Assembly: GCF_014268935.2 (NCBI RefSeq)
Contig: NZ_JABWRJ020000003.1
Location: forward strand, 983,501-1,047,500
Length of the DNA: 64,000 nt
Direction: 5' to 3'
Source of the DNA: Pseudomonas peradeniyensis
GTDB lineage: Bacteria; Pseudomonadota; Gammaproteobacteria; Pseudomonadales; Pseudomonadaceae
Part shown: one piece after another, positions 15,004 through 22,991 of the stretch
How positions within the stretch are numbered: the stretch's first letter is position 1
How the letters are laid out: each line of letters starts with the position of its first letter
The notes under the pieces: generated by a model
The model's database searches: none
Told to the model about the DNA's origin: nothing
Seen by the model: only the letters and a program-made list of their open reading frames with translations
Translations under genes and position numbers: made by a program

Positions 15004-17313
15004 TCAGAACGCTACCGACGTCTGCACATACAGCGTCCGTGGTTCACCCACGTACTTGCCCTTGTTGTTGTCGTCGAACGAGCGGGTGTAGTACTCGCGG
15101 TTGAACAGGTTCTTCACCCCCACCGCCACCTTCAGGTTCGACAGCGCAGGGCCGAAGTCATAGCCGGCGCGGGTGCTGACCAGCATGTAGCCGGGGATGC
15201 GCCCGGTGCTGCCGTCGGCGCTCTCGCTGGCGGTGTTGGCGTTGTCGGCGTACTGGCTGCTCTGGAAGCTGCTGTCCAGGTTCAACTGCCACGGGCCTTC
15301 GGTGTAGCCGATCCCCAGCGTGCCTTTGTGGCGGGACGAGAACGGTACCTGGTTGCCCTTGTTCGGGCCGTCCTCGCGGATGGTTGCATCGACGAAGGCG
15401 TAGCCGGCGTGCACATCGAAACCGGCCAGGGCCGGGCTCAGGCCGTCGAGGGCGTAGCGTACGCTGGTCTCGATACCCTGGTGGCGGGTCTCGCCGCGGG
15501 CGATCACCGAGTCGTTGGTCTGGTTGCTTTCGTACTGGTTGTCGAAGTTGATCAGGAAGGCGCCGATCTCGGCCTGCAGGTCGCCATTGTCGTAGCGGGT
15601 GCCGACTTCCCAGGTGCGCGCCTTCTCCGGCTTCACTTCGCCGCTGCTGACACGGTTGGGCATCTGGCTGTACTGCACGCTGCCGAACGAGCCTTCGGTG
15701 TTGGCGTAGAGGTTCCAGTTGTCGGTGAGGTGGTACATTACGTTCAGCGCGGGCAGGGCAGTGTTGTAGCTGCCCTGGTATTGCTGGCCGTTGAGCTTGT
15801 TGCTCTGCTCGGAGTCGATCATCTCGTAGCGGATGCCCGGGGTGATGGTCCAGCGGCCGATGTCGATGCGATCATCCAGGTAGATGGCGTGGGCTTCGGT
15901 GCTGCCGCGGGTGTCGCGGTCGTTGCGGCTGGCGGTGGTCGGCAGGGCGCCGTTGACCGGCTCGCGGTAGCGCAGTTCATGCCCGGCCTCGTTGACGTAG
16001 CGGTAGCCGATGCCCAGTTCGTGCCAGCTGTCACCCAGGGCCAGGCCCTGCGAGAAGCGGGTCTCGATGCCGCGTACCCAGTACTCGCGTGGCGACAGCG
16101 AGACGAAGCTGCCCTGGTCGAGGTAGCCGCTGCGCAGGGTCTTGGTGAAGAAGCTGTTGACGCTGAACTGGCGGTCGTCCTGCTTGTAGTCGTAGCCCAG
16201 GTTGAACAGGGTGCGGCGGCCCCAGAACTTGTCCTTCAGGCGGGTCGACTGGTACGGGTCGGCGTCGAAGTCGGCGGTGCTCAGGCCGCCGGGCATTTCG
16301 GCTTCGCCCTCGTAGTACTGGGCCATGGCGTGCAGGCTGTTGGCTTCGTCCAGCTGCAGCTTGCCCTTTAGCATCAGGTCGTCGATCTGCGTGTCGCTGT
16401 GTTCGCGCCAGTCGCTGCCGCGGGTGCCGGAGTAGAGCAGGGCGCCGCCCAGGCCGTTGGCATTGGTGCCGCCGATCAGCAGGTTGGCGCTGTTCTTCAG
16501 GCCATCCTGGCTGGATGACGGGCTGATCTGGTTCTGCATCGCTGCCTTGAAGGTGGCTTCTTCAGGGATGGCGCGGGTGACGAAGTTGACGATGCCGCCG
16601 ACGTTCTGCGGCCCGTAGCGCACCGCGCCGCCGCCGCGCACCACATCCACGGCGTCCATGTTGCCCAGGCTGATCGGCGCCAGCGACAGCTGCGGCTGGC
16701 CGTAAGGGGCGAAGGGCACCGGGATGCCGTCCATCAGCACGGTGGAGCGCGAGGCCAGGCGTGGATTCAGGCCACGGATGCCGAAGTTCAGTGCCAGGTC
16801 GTGGCTGCCGGTGCCGTTGTTTTCCGGGGCGTTGACGCCGGGAATGCGGTTGAGCACTTCGCGGGCGCTGCTGGCGCCGCTGCGTTCGAATTCCTCGCGG
16901 CGCACCACGTCGCGGGCGCCTGGGTGCTCGAAGACGTTGTCCTGGCGGGCCTCGGCCAGCCAGTCGCCGACCACGGTCGAGGCGCCCAGCTCGATCGGGG
17001 CGTTGCTGCCCGTTGCCGGCAGCGCTTGCAGGCTGTAGGCGTTGTCGGTCTCCAGGCGCGCCTGCAGGCCGCTGCCGCGCAGCAGGGCATCGAGCCCCTG
17101 GCCGACCTCGTACTGGCCTTCCAGGCCTGGGCTGCTCAGGCCCTGGGTGAGGCCCGGGCTGAACGAGATCAGCGCGCCACTTTCGCGACCGAACTGGTTC
17201 AGGGCCTGTTCCAGTGTGCCGGGCGCGATGTGGTAGGCGCGGGGCTCGCCGGCCAGGGCGAGCGGGGCGGCGAGGATCAGGGCGTAGGCGAGGGGGCTGA
17301 GGCGCAGGGGCAT
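15004..17313 (-). CDS. fecA: TonB-dependent ferric citrate receptor FecA
   Basis: A 769-residue outer-membrane receptor. Signal peptide about 1-22; N-terminal STN signalling domain about 25-100 (IAPGTLEQALNQFGRESG, starting much like mature FecA); plug about 130-240; 22-strand barrel ending in Phe (YVQTSVAF). The plug carries VLMDGIPVPFAPYGQP and VRYGPQNVGGIVNFVTRAIP, which closely match the ferric-dicitrate receptor. The STN domain would signal to FecR, encoded just upstream on the same strand. The ATG at 17313 follows AGGA; an in-frame TTG at 17334 is less likely. The stop lies 52 bp from the IS right end. Confidence 0.9.
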   Translation of the reverse strand: MPLRLSPLAYALILAAPLALAGEPRAYHIAPGTLEQALNQFGRESGALISFSPGLTQGLSSPGLEGQYEVGQGLDALLRGSGLQARLETDNAYSLQALPATGSNAPIELGASTVVGDWLAEARQDNVFEHPGARDVVRREEFERSGASSAREVLNRIPGVNAPENNGTGSHDLALNFGIRGLNPRLASRSTVLMDGIPVPFAPYGQPQLSLAPISLGNMDAVDVVRGGGAVRYGPQNVGGIVNFVTRAIPEEATFKAAMQNQISPSSSQDGLKNSANLLIGGTNANGLGGALLYSGTRGSDWREHSDTQIDDLMLKGKLQLDEANSLHAMAQYYEGEAEMPGGLSTADFDADPYQSTRLKDKFWGRRTLFNLGYDYKQDDRQFSVNSFFTKTLRSGYLDQGSFVSLSPREYWVRGIETRFSQGLALGDSWHELGIGYRYVNEAGHELRYREPVNGALPTTASRNDRDTRGSTEAHAIYLDDRIDIGRWTITPGIRYEMIDSEQSNKLNGQQYQGSYNTALPALNVMYHLTDNWNLYANTEGSFGSVQYSQMPNRVSSGEVKPEKARTWEVGTRYDNGDLQAEIGAFLINFDNQYESNQTNDSVIARGETRHQGIETSVRYALDGLSPALAGFDVHAGYAFVDATIREDGPNKGNQVPFSSRHKGTLGIGYTEGPWQLNLDSSFQSSQYADNANTASESADGSTGRIPGYMLVSTRAGYDFGPALSNLKVAVGVKNLFNREYYTRSFDDNNKGKYVGEPRTLYVQTSVAF

Positions 17314-17415
17314 GTGACGGAGGTCCTGTGACAAGGGGTTCTGTCTTCTCTGTCACGCGAGGTTCGGGAAAGGGCTCAACTGATTTGAAATAAATTTGGG
17401 TTGGAGCCGATATTC

Positions 17416-17440
17416 GTGGGAGCGGGCTTGCCCCGCGATG
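17416..17440. repeat. Single REP element (type GGGAGCGGGCTTGCCCCG)
   Basis: One copy of the commonest REP type in this window, a GC-rich imperfect palindrome, lies in the 148-bp gap between fecR and fecA. A single copy within a regulator-receptor gap could set differential expression by stabilising or ending the upstream transcript; that role is inferred. Confidence 0.8.
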
Positions 17441-17461
17441 ACCATGTCGGTTGCTTGCCTC

Positions 17462-18388
17462 TCAACCTGTTGACGCCGCCTCGAGCGACACCCAGTAACG
17501 GGTGAACCGCCGCACCTTCACCGGCAGCGTCACTTCCAGCATCTCCAGGATCCGCTCACTGTCTGCCAGCGGATACGATCCGGAAATCCGTAGATCGGCC
17601 ACCCGCTCGCTGCATCCCAACTGCCCGAGTCGATACCGCGACAGCTCGGCGAGAAAGTCACCCAGGCGCATCTGTGACGCCACCAACATACCTTCCACCC
17701 ACGCCGCCCGGTTGGGGTCCAGCGGTGCGACCGCCTGCCAGCCGCCCCGGGCGAAGCGCGCCTGGTGCCCGGCCAGCAACGGTGTGCCGGCCACGCTGGC
17801 GCTGCCGCTGAACACCGATACCAGGCTGAAACCGTCGAACTGACGGACGTCGAAGCGTCCGCTTTCCAGATGCAGCTCGCCCTGGGCCGTGGCCAGGCGC
17901 AGTGGCCGTGGATCGTTGATCACCTCGAGCAGCAGCTCGCCTTCCTGCAAGCGCACCAGGCGTTGCCGGCCGTCGAAGCGCACATCGGCGGCGCTGCGGG
18001 TGTTCAGGTGCAACTGGCTGCCGTCGTCGAGGGTCAGGCGGCGGCGCTGGCCAACCGGGCTGCGGTAGTCGGCCATCAGTCCGGGCAGTGGATTGTGCGG
18101 GTACAGGCCCAGCCCGGCGGCACTGGCCACCCCTGCCAGCAGCAGCGCCTTGAGGGCACGGCGCCGGGCCGGTGAGGGCGGCGCCTGCAGGGTGGCATGG
18201 ACCACCGGGGCGGCGACGCCGCGCAGGCGCTGGTTGACCTGCTGGATATGGGCCCAGGCCCGCTGATGTTCGCTGTCGGCCTGCAGCCAGCGCTCCAGGG
18301 CCTGGTGCTGGTCGAAGTCGTCGCTTTGCGACTCGATCAGCCAGTGCACCGCCTGTTCGGCGATTTGCGAGGAAAAGGCTGCGTTCAC
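17462..18388 (-). CDS. fecR: FecR-family anti-sigma/regulator
   Basis: A 308-residue single-pass inner-membrane protein. The N-terminal cytoplasmic region of about 75 residues has the FecR-type sigma-binding segment (QAVHWLIESQSDDFDQHQALERWLQAD). A TM helix follows at about 78-96 (ALKALLLAGVASAAGLGLY), then a periplasmic FecR domain with GQRRRLTLDDGSQLHLNTRSA. The C-terminal part (about 240-305) is the region that contacts the receptor STN domain. It overlaps fecI by 4 bp, so translation is coupled, and precedes fecA. By analogy with E. coli it passes the ferric-citrate signal to FecI. Confidence 0.9.
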   Translation of the reverse strand: MNAAFSSQIAEQAVHWLIESQSDDFDQHQALERWLQADSEHQRAWAHIQQVNQRLRGVAAPVVHATLQAPPSPARRRALKALLLAGVASAAGLGLYPHNPLPGLMADYRSPVGQRRRLTLDDGSQLHLNTRSAADVRFDGRQRLVRLQEGELLLEVINDPRPLRLATAQGELHLESGRFDVRQFDGFSLVSVFSGSASVAGTPLLAGHQARFARGGWQAVAPLDPNRAAWVEGMLVASQMRLGDFLAELSRYRLGQLGCSERVADLRISGSYPLADSERILEMLEVTLPVKVRRFTRYWVSLEAASTG

Positions 18389-18879
18389 AGGGCGAAATAG
18401 CAGCGCAAGGCCGCCTTGTGCAGGTAACGCTTGACCGTCGCCAGGGAAATGCCCAGCTCGCGGGCGATCTCGCCCTGGCCCAGGCCATCGACCTGGGCCA
18501 GCAGGAAGGCGCGCTTGACCAGCGGCGGCAGGCTATCGAGCAGGCGGTCGAGTTCGAGCAAGGTATCGAGGATGATGGCTTTGTCTTCCTCGCTGGGGGC
18601 CACCTGCTCGGGCAGTTGGGCCAGGGCCTCGAGATAGGCGCGCTCCAGTTCCTGGCGGCGGAAGTGGTTGCACAGCACGCGCTTGGCCACGGTGGTGAGG
18701 AAGGCACGGGGCTCGATCAGCTGCGGCGCCTCGCGGGCCTGCAGCAGGCGCAGGTAGGTGTCCTGGGCCAGGTCGGCGGCACTCTGCGGGCAGCCCAGGC
18801 GCCGTCGCAGCCAGCCGGTCAGCCAACTGTGATGGGCGTGGTAGAGGCCTTCGACGGTGGAAGAGAGGGCACTGGACAC
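18385..18879 (-). CDS. fecI: ECF sigma factor FecI
   Basis: A 164-residue extracytoplasmic-function sigma factor. Sigma region 2 (about 10-75) contains SAADLAQDTYLRLLQA and PRAFLTTVAKRVLCNHFRR. Sigma region 4 (about 110-160) contains LPPLVKRAFLLAQVDGLGQGEIARELGISLATVKRYL with its HTH. This is the FecI subgroup. It would direct transcription of fecA when FecA and FecR signal ferric citrate. Upstream, 18916-18930 has a partial match to the Fur box, read on either strand, so iron repression is plausible but weakly supported. It is the first gene of the minus-strand trio. Confidence 0.92.
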   Translation of the reverse strand: MSSALSSTVEGLYHAHHSWLTGWLRRRLGCPQSAADLAQDTYLRLLQAREAPQLIEPRAFLTTVAKRVLCNHFRRQELERAYLEALAQLPEQVAPSEEDKAIILDTLLELDRLLDSLPPLVKRAFLLAQVDGLGQGEIARELGISLATVKRYLHKAALRCYFAL

Positions 18880-19009
18880 CGATACGACTCCGGCGCCGCA
18901 AAGCGCAACTGGAAGTAAGAATTGTTCGCATTGTATTCATGCTGTTGGTGTTCGGCAATCGCTGCCGACGCAAGGCATGCTTACCGCTGGTGCCGGCATG
19001 CTTTGCTTA

Positions 19010-19027
19010 TGAGAATTGAAATCATTA
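19010..19027 (+). promoter_or_regulatory. Candidate Fur box before the DUF3649 operon
   Basis: TGAGAATTGAAATCATTA matches the 7-1-7 Fur model (TGATAAT-N-ATTATCA) at about ten of fourteen positions and lies 31 bp before the DUF3649 start. It is in the gap separating the two divergent iron systems, where Fur control is expected. Confidence 0.5.
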
Positions 19028-19058
19028 GTATTGCAGCCCCAATTCCCGGACCCTCGCC

Positions 19059-19364
19059 ATGAAGAGCAAAGCCGCCGGCCTTCCCCTGAGCTACCGCCTG
19101 GCCGTGACCTCACGCAGCCTGGCCGCGCTGCTGGGTGGCTACCTGCTGGCGTCGATGGCCAGTGTCTGCATCACCCTGCTTGCGCCGATGACCCAGGCCG
19201 ATGCGACGATGACCGGGATGATGCTGTCGTTCGTCTTCTACCTGATCGCCTTCATCTGGTGCTTCGCCTGCCGCAGTGCCTGGCGCGCCTGGCTGGGCGT
19301 GCTGCTGCCAAGCCTGGCGCTGGGGCTGATCAACGCACTGGCCTACTGGATGAACCTGCCATGA
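19059..19364 (+). CDS. DUF3649 small inner-membrane protein
   Basis: A 101-residue protein with about three hydrophobic segments (LAALLGGYLLASMASVCITLL, MMLSFVFYLIAFIWCFAC, WLGVLLPSLALGLINAL). It matches the DUF3649 family found beside PepSY-membrane proteins in pseudomonad iron-uptake loci. The function is unknown; a role in reduction or handling of siderophore iron at the inner membrane is inferred from context. Its stop overlaps the PepSY gene start (ATGA), so the two are translationally coupled. Confidence 0.8.
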   Translation: MKSKAAGLPLSYRLAVTSRSLAALLGGYLLASMASVCITLLAPMTQADATMTGMMLSFVFYLIAFIWCFACRSAWRAWLGVLLPSLALGLINALAYWMNLP

Positions 19365-20923
19365 AAGAAGGCTTCCGCCAGGCCATGGCCTGGCTGCATA
19401 CCTGGACCGGCCTGATCTTCGGCTGGCTGCTGTTCGCCATCTTCCTTACCGGAACGCTGTCGTACTTCAAGGAAGAGATCAGCCACTGGACTCAGCCCGA
19501 GGTGCAGAGCCATCCGCTGGACCCGGTGAGCAGCCTTGGCCTGGCCCAGCGATACCTGGAATCCAATGCCGGCCACGCCAGCACCTGGTTCATCCGCCTG
19601 CCCAGCGAGCGCGAGGCAGCGCTGAGCGTCAGCTGGCGCGACCCGAACGGCGGCGGGCGTCGAGGTTTCACCGACAAGGAACTCGATGCCCGCACCGGCG
19701 AGGCGGTCGAGGCCCGTGACAGCCGTGGCGGCGAGTTCTTCTACCGCTTCCACTTCCAGCTGCAGATGCCCCACCCCTGGGGTCGCTGGCTGTCGACCTT
19801 TTGCGCCTTCATCATGCTGCTGGGGCTGGTCACCGGGATCATCACCCACAAGAAGATCTTCAAGGAGTTCTTCACCTTCCGCCCGGGCAAGGGCCAGCGC
19901 TCCTGGCTCGATGGCCACAACGCCATCGGCGTGCTGGTGCTGCCATTCCACCTGATGATCAGCTACAGCAGCCTGGTGATCTTCATGTACATGGTCATGC
20001 CGGCCAGCATCCTGGCCAGCTACGGCGACAGCAGTGGCTATTTCAACGATGTGTTCGGCCGCGACGAAGTCCCCAAGGCGGCGGCCCAGGCCGCGCCGCT
20101 GGCGCCACTGACCGAACTGTACGCCAAGGTCCAGGAACAGGCGCCGGGTGCGCGCATGGGCTACATCCAGGTGCACAATCCCGGCGACCGCAACGCCCGG
20201 GTCACCTTCACCCGCGCCTCGGCCGACAGCGTCGCCTACCAGCGCAGCGCCACCTGGACCTTCGATGGCGTCAGCGGCGAGCTGCTGCGCCGGGGCGCGC
20301 CGGAAAGCGCGGCGATGACCACCTCCTTCACCTTCGTCGGCCTGCACATGGGCAATTTCGCCGGGCCCTGGCTGCGCTGGCTGTACTTCGCCTTCGGCGT
20401 GGCCGGCACGGCGGTGATCGGCACGGGCCTGGTGATGTGGCTGGGCAAGCGCCAGCTCAAGCATGCCAAGAGCGAGCGCATGCCCGGCGAGCTGCGCCTG
20501 GTCGAAGTGCTGAACATCGCCAGCATGAGCGGCCTGTTGCTGGGCGTGACGGCGTTCTTCTGGGCCAATCGCCTGCTGCCGACGGCCATGGCCGGGCGCG
20601 CCGACTGGGAGATCAACGCCTTCTTCCTGGCCTGGGGCGCGTCATTGCTCCACGCCATGCTGCGCAGCGGGCGTCGCGCCTGGGGCGAGCAACTGACCCT
20701 GGGGGCGCTGGCGTTCGCCTTGCTACCGGTGGTCAACGCGCTGACCACCGACAAGGGGTTGGACCACTCCATCGCCGCGGGTGATTGGGCGATGGCCGGT
20801 TTCGACCTGACGGCGCTGGCCACCGGCCTGTTCCTGGCCTGGGCCGCCGGCAAGATGCTGCGTGCGCCCATGCCAGTCGCCAAGCGTGCGCCACGCGCCG
20901 CCAAGACCGTGGAGGCGAGCTGA
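19361..20923 (+). CDS. PepSY-associated TM protein (putative iron/siderophore reductase)
   Basis: A 520-residue polytopic inner-membrane protein of the PepSY_TM family. It begins with MKEGFRQAMAWLHTWTGLIFGWLLFAIFLTGT, where the paired HTW/GW segment is the family hallmark. It has a large periplasmic loop (about 50-140), a second helix pair around 145-215 with VTGIITHKKIFKEFFTFRPGK, and four or five C-terminal helices. Conserved His residues in helices suggest haem or metal binding, and relatives such as FoxB/PiuB reduce siderophore-bound iron. The start codon overlaps the DUF3649 stop, and the stop overlaps the DUF3325 start, so an operon is evident. The exact substrate is not visible. Confidence 0.85.
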   Translation: MKEGFRQAMAWLHTWTGLIFGWLLFAIFLTGTLSYFKEEISHWTQPEVQSHPLDPVSSLGLAQRYLESNAGHASTWFIRLPSEREAALSVSWRDPNGGGRRGFTDKELDARTGEAVEARDSRGGEFFYRFHFQLQMPHPWGRWLSTFCAFIMLLGLVTGIITHKKIFKEFFTFRPGKGQRSWLDGHNAIGVLVLPFHLMISYSSLVIFMYMVMPASILASYGDSSGYFNDVFGRDEVPKAAAQAAPLAPLTELYAKVQEQAPGARMGYIQVHNPGDRNARVTFTRASADSVAYQRSATWTFDGVSGELLRRGAPESAAMTTSFTFVGLHMGNFAGPWLRWLYFAFGVAGTAVIGTGLVMWLGKRQLKHAKSERMPGELRLVEVLNIASMSGLLLGVTAFFWANRLLPTAMAGRADWEINAFFLAWGASLLHAMLRSGRRAWGEQLTLGALAFALLPVVNALTTDKGLDHSIAAGDWAMAGFDLTALATGLFLAWAAGKMLRAPMPVAKRAPRAAKTVEAS

Positions 20924-21249
20924 TGCTGGGTGTCGCGCTGATGGGCTTCGCCGGTTTTGCCGGCCTGTGCCTGGCCATGGAAAAACACTTCAACGACCTG
21001 CTCGGGCGCAAGCCCACGGGCCGGCAACTGCAAGCCCTGAGGATCACGGGCTGGGCCTTGCTGCTGCTGTCGTTGATCCTCGCCGAGCACGGGCGCGGCT
21101 GGGCCCTGGGCCTGGTGGAGTGGATCGCCGTGCTGATGGCCGGCGTGACCCTGTGGGTGTTCGGCCTGCCTTACCAGCCGCGCTTGCTGCTTGGGGCGGC
21201 GCTCGCCAGCCTGGTGCTCGGGCCGCTGTTGGCCGTGCTGGCGGTCTAG
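20923..21249 (+). CDS. DUF3325 small inner-membrane protein
   Basis: A 108-residue protein with about three or four hydrophobic helices (MLGVALMGFAGFAGLCLAM, ITGWALLLLSLILAE, WIAVLMAGVTLWVFGL, LLLGAALASLVLGPLLAVLAV). It fits DUF3325, the usual third member of the DUF3649-PepSY-DUF3325 set. Function is unknown. The ATG overlaps the PepSY stop by one base (TGATG), and the sigma gene starts 4 bp after its stop, so this small protein lies in one transcript with the regulators. Confidence 0.8.
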   Translation: MLGVALMGFAGFAGLCLAMEKHFNDLLGRKPTGRQLQALRITGWALLLLSLILAEHGRGWALGLVEWIAVLMAGVTLWVFGLPYQPRLLLGAALASLVLGPLLAVLAV

Positions 21250-21253
21250 GCCC

Positions 21254-21805
21254 TTGAGCGACTCCGAGGCCGGCGGCGGTCGGGCGCGCTTTCTCCAGGT
21301 GTTCCTGGCCCAGCGCGCGCGCATGGAGGCGCTGGTCAGCCGGCGTGTCGGCTGCCGCGCCACGGCGTCGGACCTGGTCCAGGACCTGTTCCTGCGCTTC
21401 TGGCGGCGCCCCGAGGTGAAGGTCGAGGCGCTCGACACCTACCTGCTGCGCAGCGCCAGCAACCTGGCCATCGACTACCTGCGCAGCGAAGGCAGCCGCG
21501 ACCGGGCGGCCGAAGGCCTGCACGACCCCGACGAATCGCAGGGCAGCCAGGCCCCCGAGCAGGCACTGGAGGTCGACCACGACCTGCAGCGTATCGAGAC
21601 GGCCCTGCGAGCGTTGCCCGAGCGCACGCGGCAAATCTTCCTGCTCAACCGCATCCATGGCTGCACCTACGGTGAGATCGCCAAGGCCATGCAGTTGTCC
21701 CAGAGCGCGGTGGAAAAGCATATGATGCGCGCCCTCGAAGCGTGCAAGGCGAGCGTCGCCGAACCCGCGTCCCCACTACGCCGGCCAGGGAGCGCCCGTC
21801 GATGA
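21254..21805 (+). CDS. FecI-like ECF sigma factor with probable TTG start
   Basis: An ECF sigma factor of about 183 residues. Region 2 contains VGCRATASDLVQDLFLRFWRR and LDTYLLRSASNLAIDYLRS. Region 4 contains LRALPERTRQIFLLNRIHGCTYGEIAKAMQLSQSAVEKHMMRAL. The subgroup differs from fecI of the neighbouring system. The only in-frame ATG upstream of region 2 (21323) would cut into the first helix, whereas the TTG at 21254, 4 bp after the DUF3325 stop, restores a normal N-terminus. Weak initiation may keep the level low. It overlaps the next FecR gene by 4 bp and should activate the TonB receptor gene at 22992. Confidence 0.85.
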   Translation: MSDSEAGGGRARFLQVFLAQRARMEALVSRRVGCRATASDLVQDLFLRFWRRPEVKVEALDTYLLRSASNLAIDYLRSEGSRDRAAEGLHDPDESQGSQAPEQALEVDHDLQRIETALRALPERTRQIFLLNRIHGCTYGEIAKAMQLSQSAVEKHMMRALEACKASVAEPASPLRRPGSARR

Positions 21806-22773
21806 GTCTTGAACAGCCGATCACTGCCGCACAGTCCCAGGCCGCCCTGCGCTGGCTGGGGCGCATCCAGCAGCAGCCGGCGCAAGCCGAGGGCGCGGCG
21901 TTCAAGCGTTGGTTGCTGGAGAGCCCGGCCCATCGCCAGGCCTATGCCGAGGCCCAGGCGTTGTGGCGCCTGAGCGAGGCACCGGCGGCGCGGCTGGCGG
22001 CCGAGGAGCGAGAGGGCCTGCAACACTATCTGGACGCCATGCGCCGACCCACGCGCAAGCGGCCGTGGCGCGGCCTGGCGGTGGCGGCGTGTCTTGTGCT
22101 GGCGCTGGGATGCGCGGCGGGCTGGCAGCCGCAGTTCTGGCTGCAGGACCTGCGTGCCGACTACACCAGCGGCGCGCAGGTGCGGCAGGTGACCCTGGTC
22201 GATCATTCGCGGCTGACCCTGGATGCCGGCACGGCCGTGGCGGTGGATTTTGCCCAGGGCGAACGGCGCGTGCGGTTGCTGCGCGGCGCGGCGTTCTTCG
22301 AAGTGACCCATACCGGCGAGCCGTTCCTGGTGGATGCCCAGGGCGGTGAAGTGCGGGTGCTGGGGACCCAGTTCGAGGTACGCGGGCAGGGTGATGGCGC
22401 CCAGGTCACCGTGCGCAGCGGGCGGGTGGCGGTGACGGCGGCCAAAGGGCAGGCGGCCCGCGAGCTGACGGCCAACCAGCAGCTGGCCTATGCCGGCGGC
22501 GTGGCCGGCGGGGTCGAGGCGGTGGACAGCGACAGCCGCCTGGCCTGGCGTCAGGGCTGGCTTAACTATTACCAGGTGCCGTTGGCGCAGGTGATCGAGG
22601 ACCTTGGGCGTTACTACCCTGGGCGGATCCTGTTGCTCGACGGGGAGCTGGGGCAGCGTAGGGTCAGTGGCAGTTTCCCGGTGGCGGAACCACTGGCGGC
22701 GCTGGATTCGCTGGGCAAGGTGATGGGCTTCTCGCGGCAGACGGTGCTGGGGCGGCTGACCGTATTGCGTTGA
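21802..22773 (+). CDS. FecR-family anti-sigma/regulator of the second iron system
   Basis: A 323-residue inner-membrane signal transducer. The cytoplasmic domain (1-90) has AALRWLGRIQQQPAQAEGAAFKRWLLESPAHRQAYAEAQALW. The TM helix is at about 94-112 (GLAVAACLVLALGCAAGW), and the periplasmic FecR domain has VRQVTLVDHSRLTLDAGTAVAVDF. The C-terminal receptor-contact segment ends in GFSRQTVLGRLTVLR. It starts within the sigma stop codon (ATGA). Together with the receptor STN domain downstream this makes a complete cell-surface signalling set. In related pseudomonads such FecR proteins (FoxR/FiuR type) self-cleave between Gly and Thr; no such site is asserted here. Confidence 0.9.
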   Translation: MSLEQPITAAQSQAALRWLGRIQQQPAQAEGAAFKRWLLESPAHRQAYAEAQALWRLSEAPAARLAAEEREGLQHYLDAMRRPTRKRPWRGLAVAACLVLALGCAAGWQPQFWLQDLRADYTSGAQVRQVTLVDHSRLTLDAGTAVAVDFAQGERRVRLLRGAAFFEVTHTGEPFLVDAQGGEVRVLGTQFEVRGQGDGAQVTVRSGRVAVTAAKGQAARELTANQQLAYAGGVAGGVEAVDSDSRLAWRQGWLNYYQVPLAQVIEDLGRYYPGRILLLDGELGQRRVSGSFPVAEPLAALDSLGKVMGFSRQTVLGRLTVLR

Positions 22774-22779
22774 CCTGTT

Positions 22780-22879
22780 CCGACGCCGTCGCGGGGCAAG
22801 CCCGCTCCCACGCGCCCGCTTCCACGCAATTGCTTTGGGAGCAGGCTCGTGGGAGCGGGCTTGCCCCGCGATAGCGTCG
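22780..22879. repeat. Inverted REP pair upstream of the TonB receptor
   Basis: Two copies of the GGGAGCGGGCTTGCCCCG-type REP in opposite orientation (22780-22811 and 22849-22879) extend to flanking CGACGCCGTC / GATAGCGTCG. They lie between the FecR-like gene and the receptor gene, 112 bp before the receptor ATG, and may terminate or attenuate read-through. Confidence 0.85.
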
Positions 22880-22991
22880 ATAAAGCAAAAATTTTTCGAT
22901 CAGGTGATGAGGTATCCCCCCACGGCATCCGTGTAGTGAGTGGAAGTGCGATTCATTCGCAAACGATCATCCCTCTCACAGGTCCGCGTCC

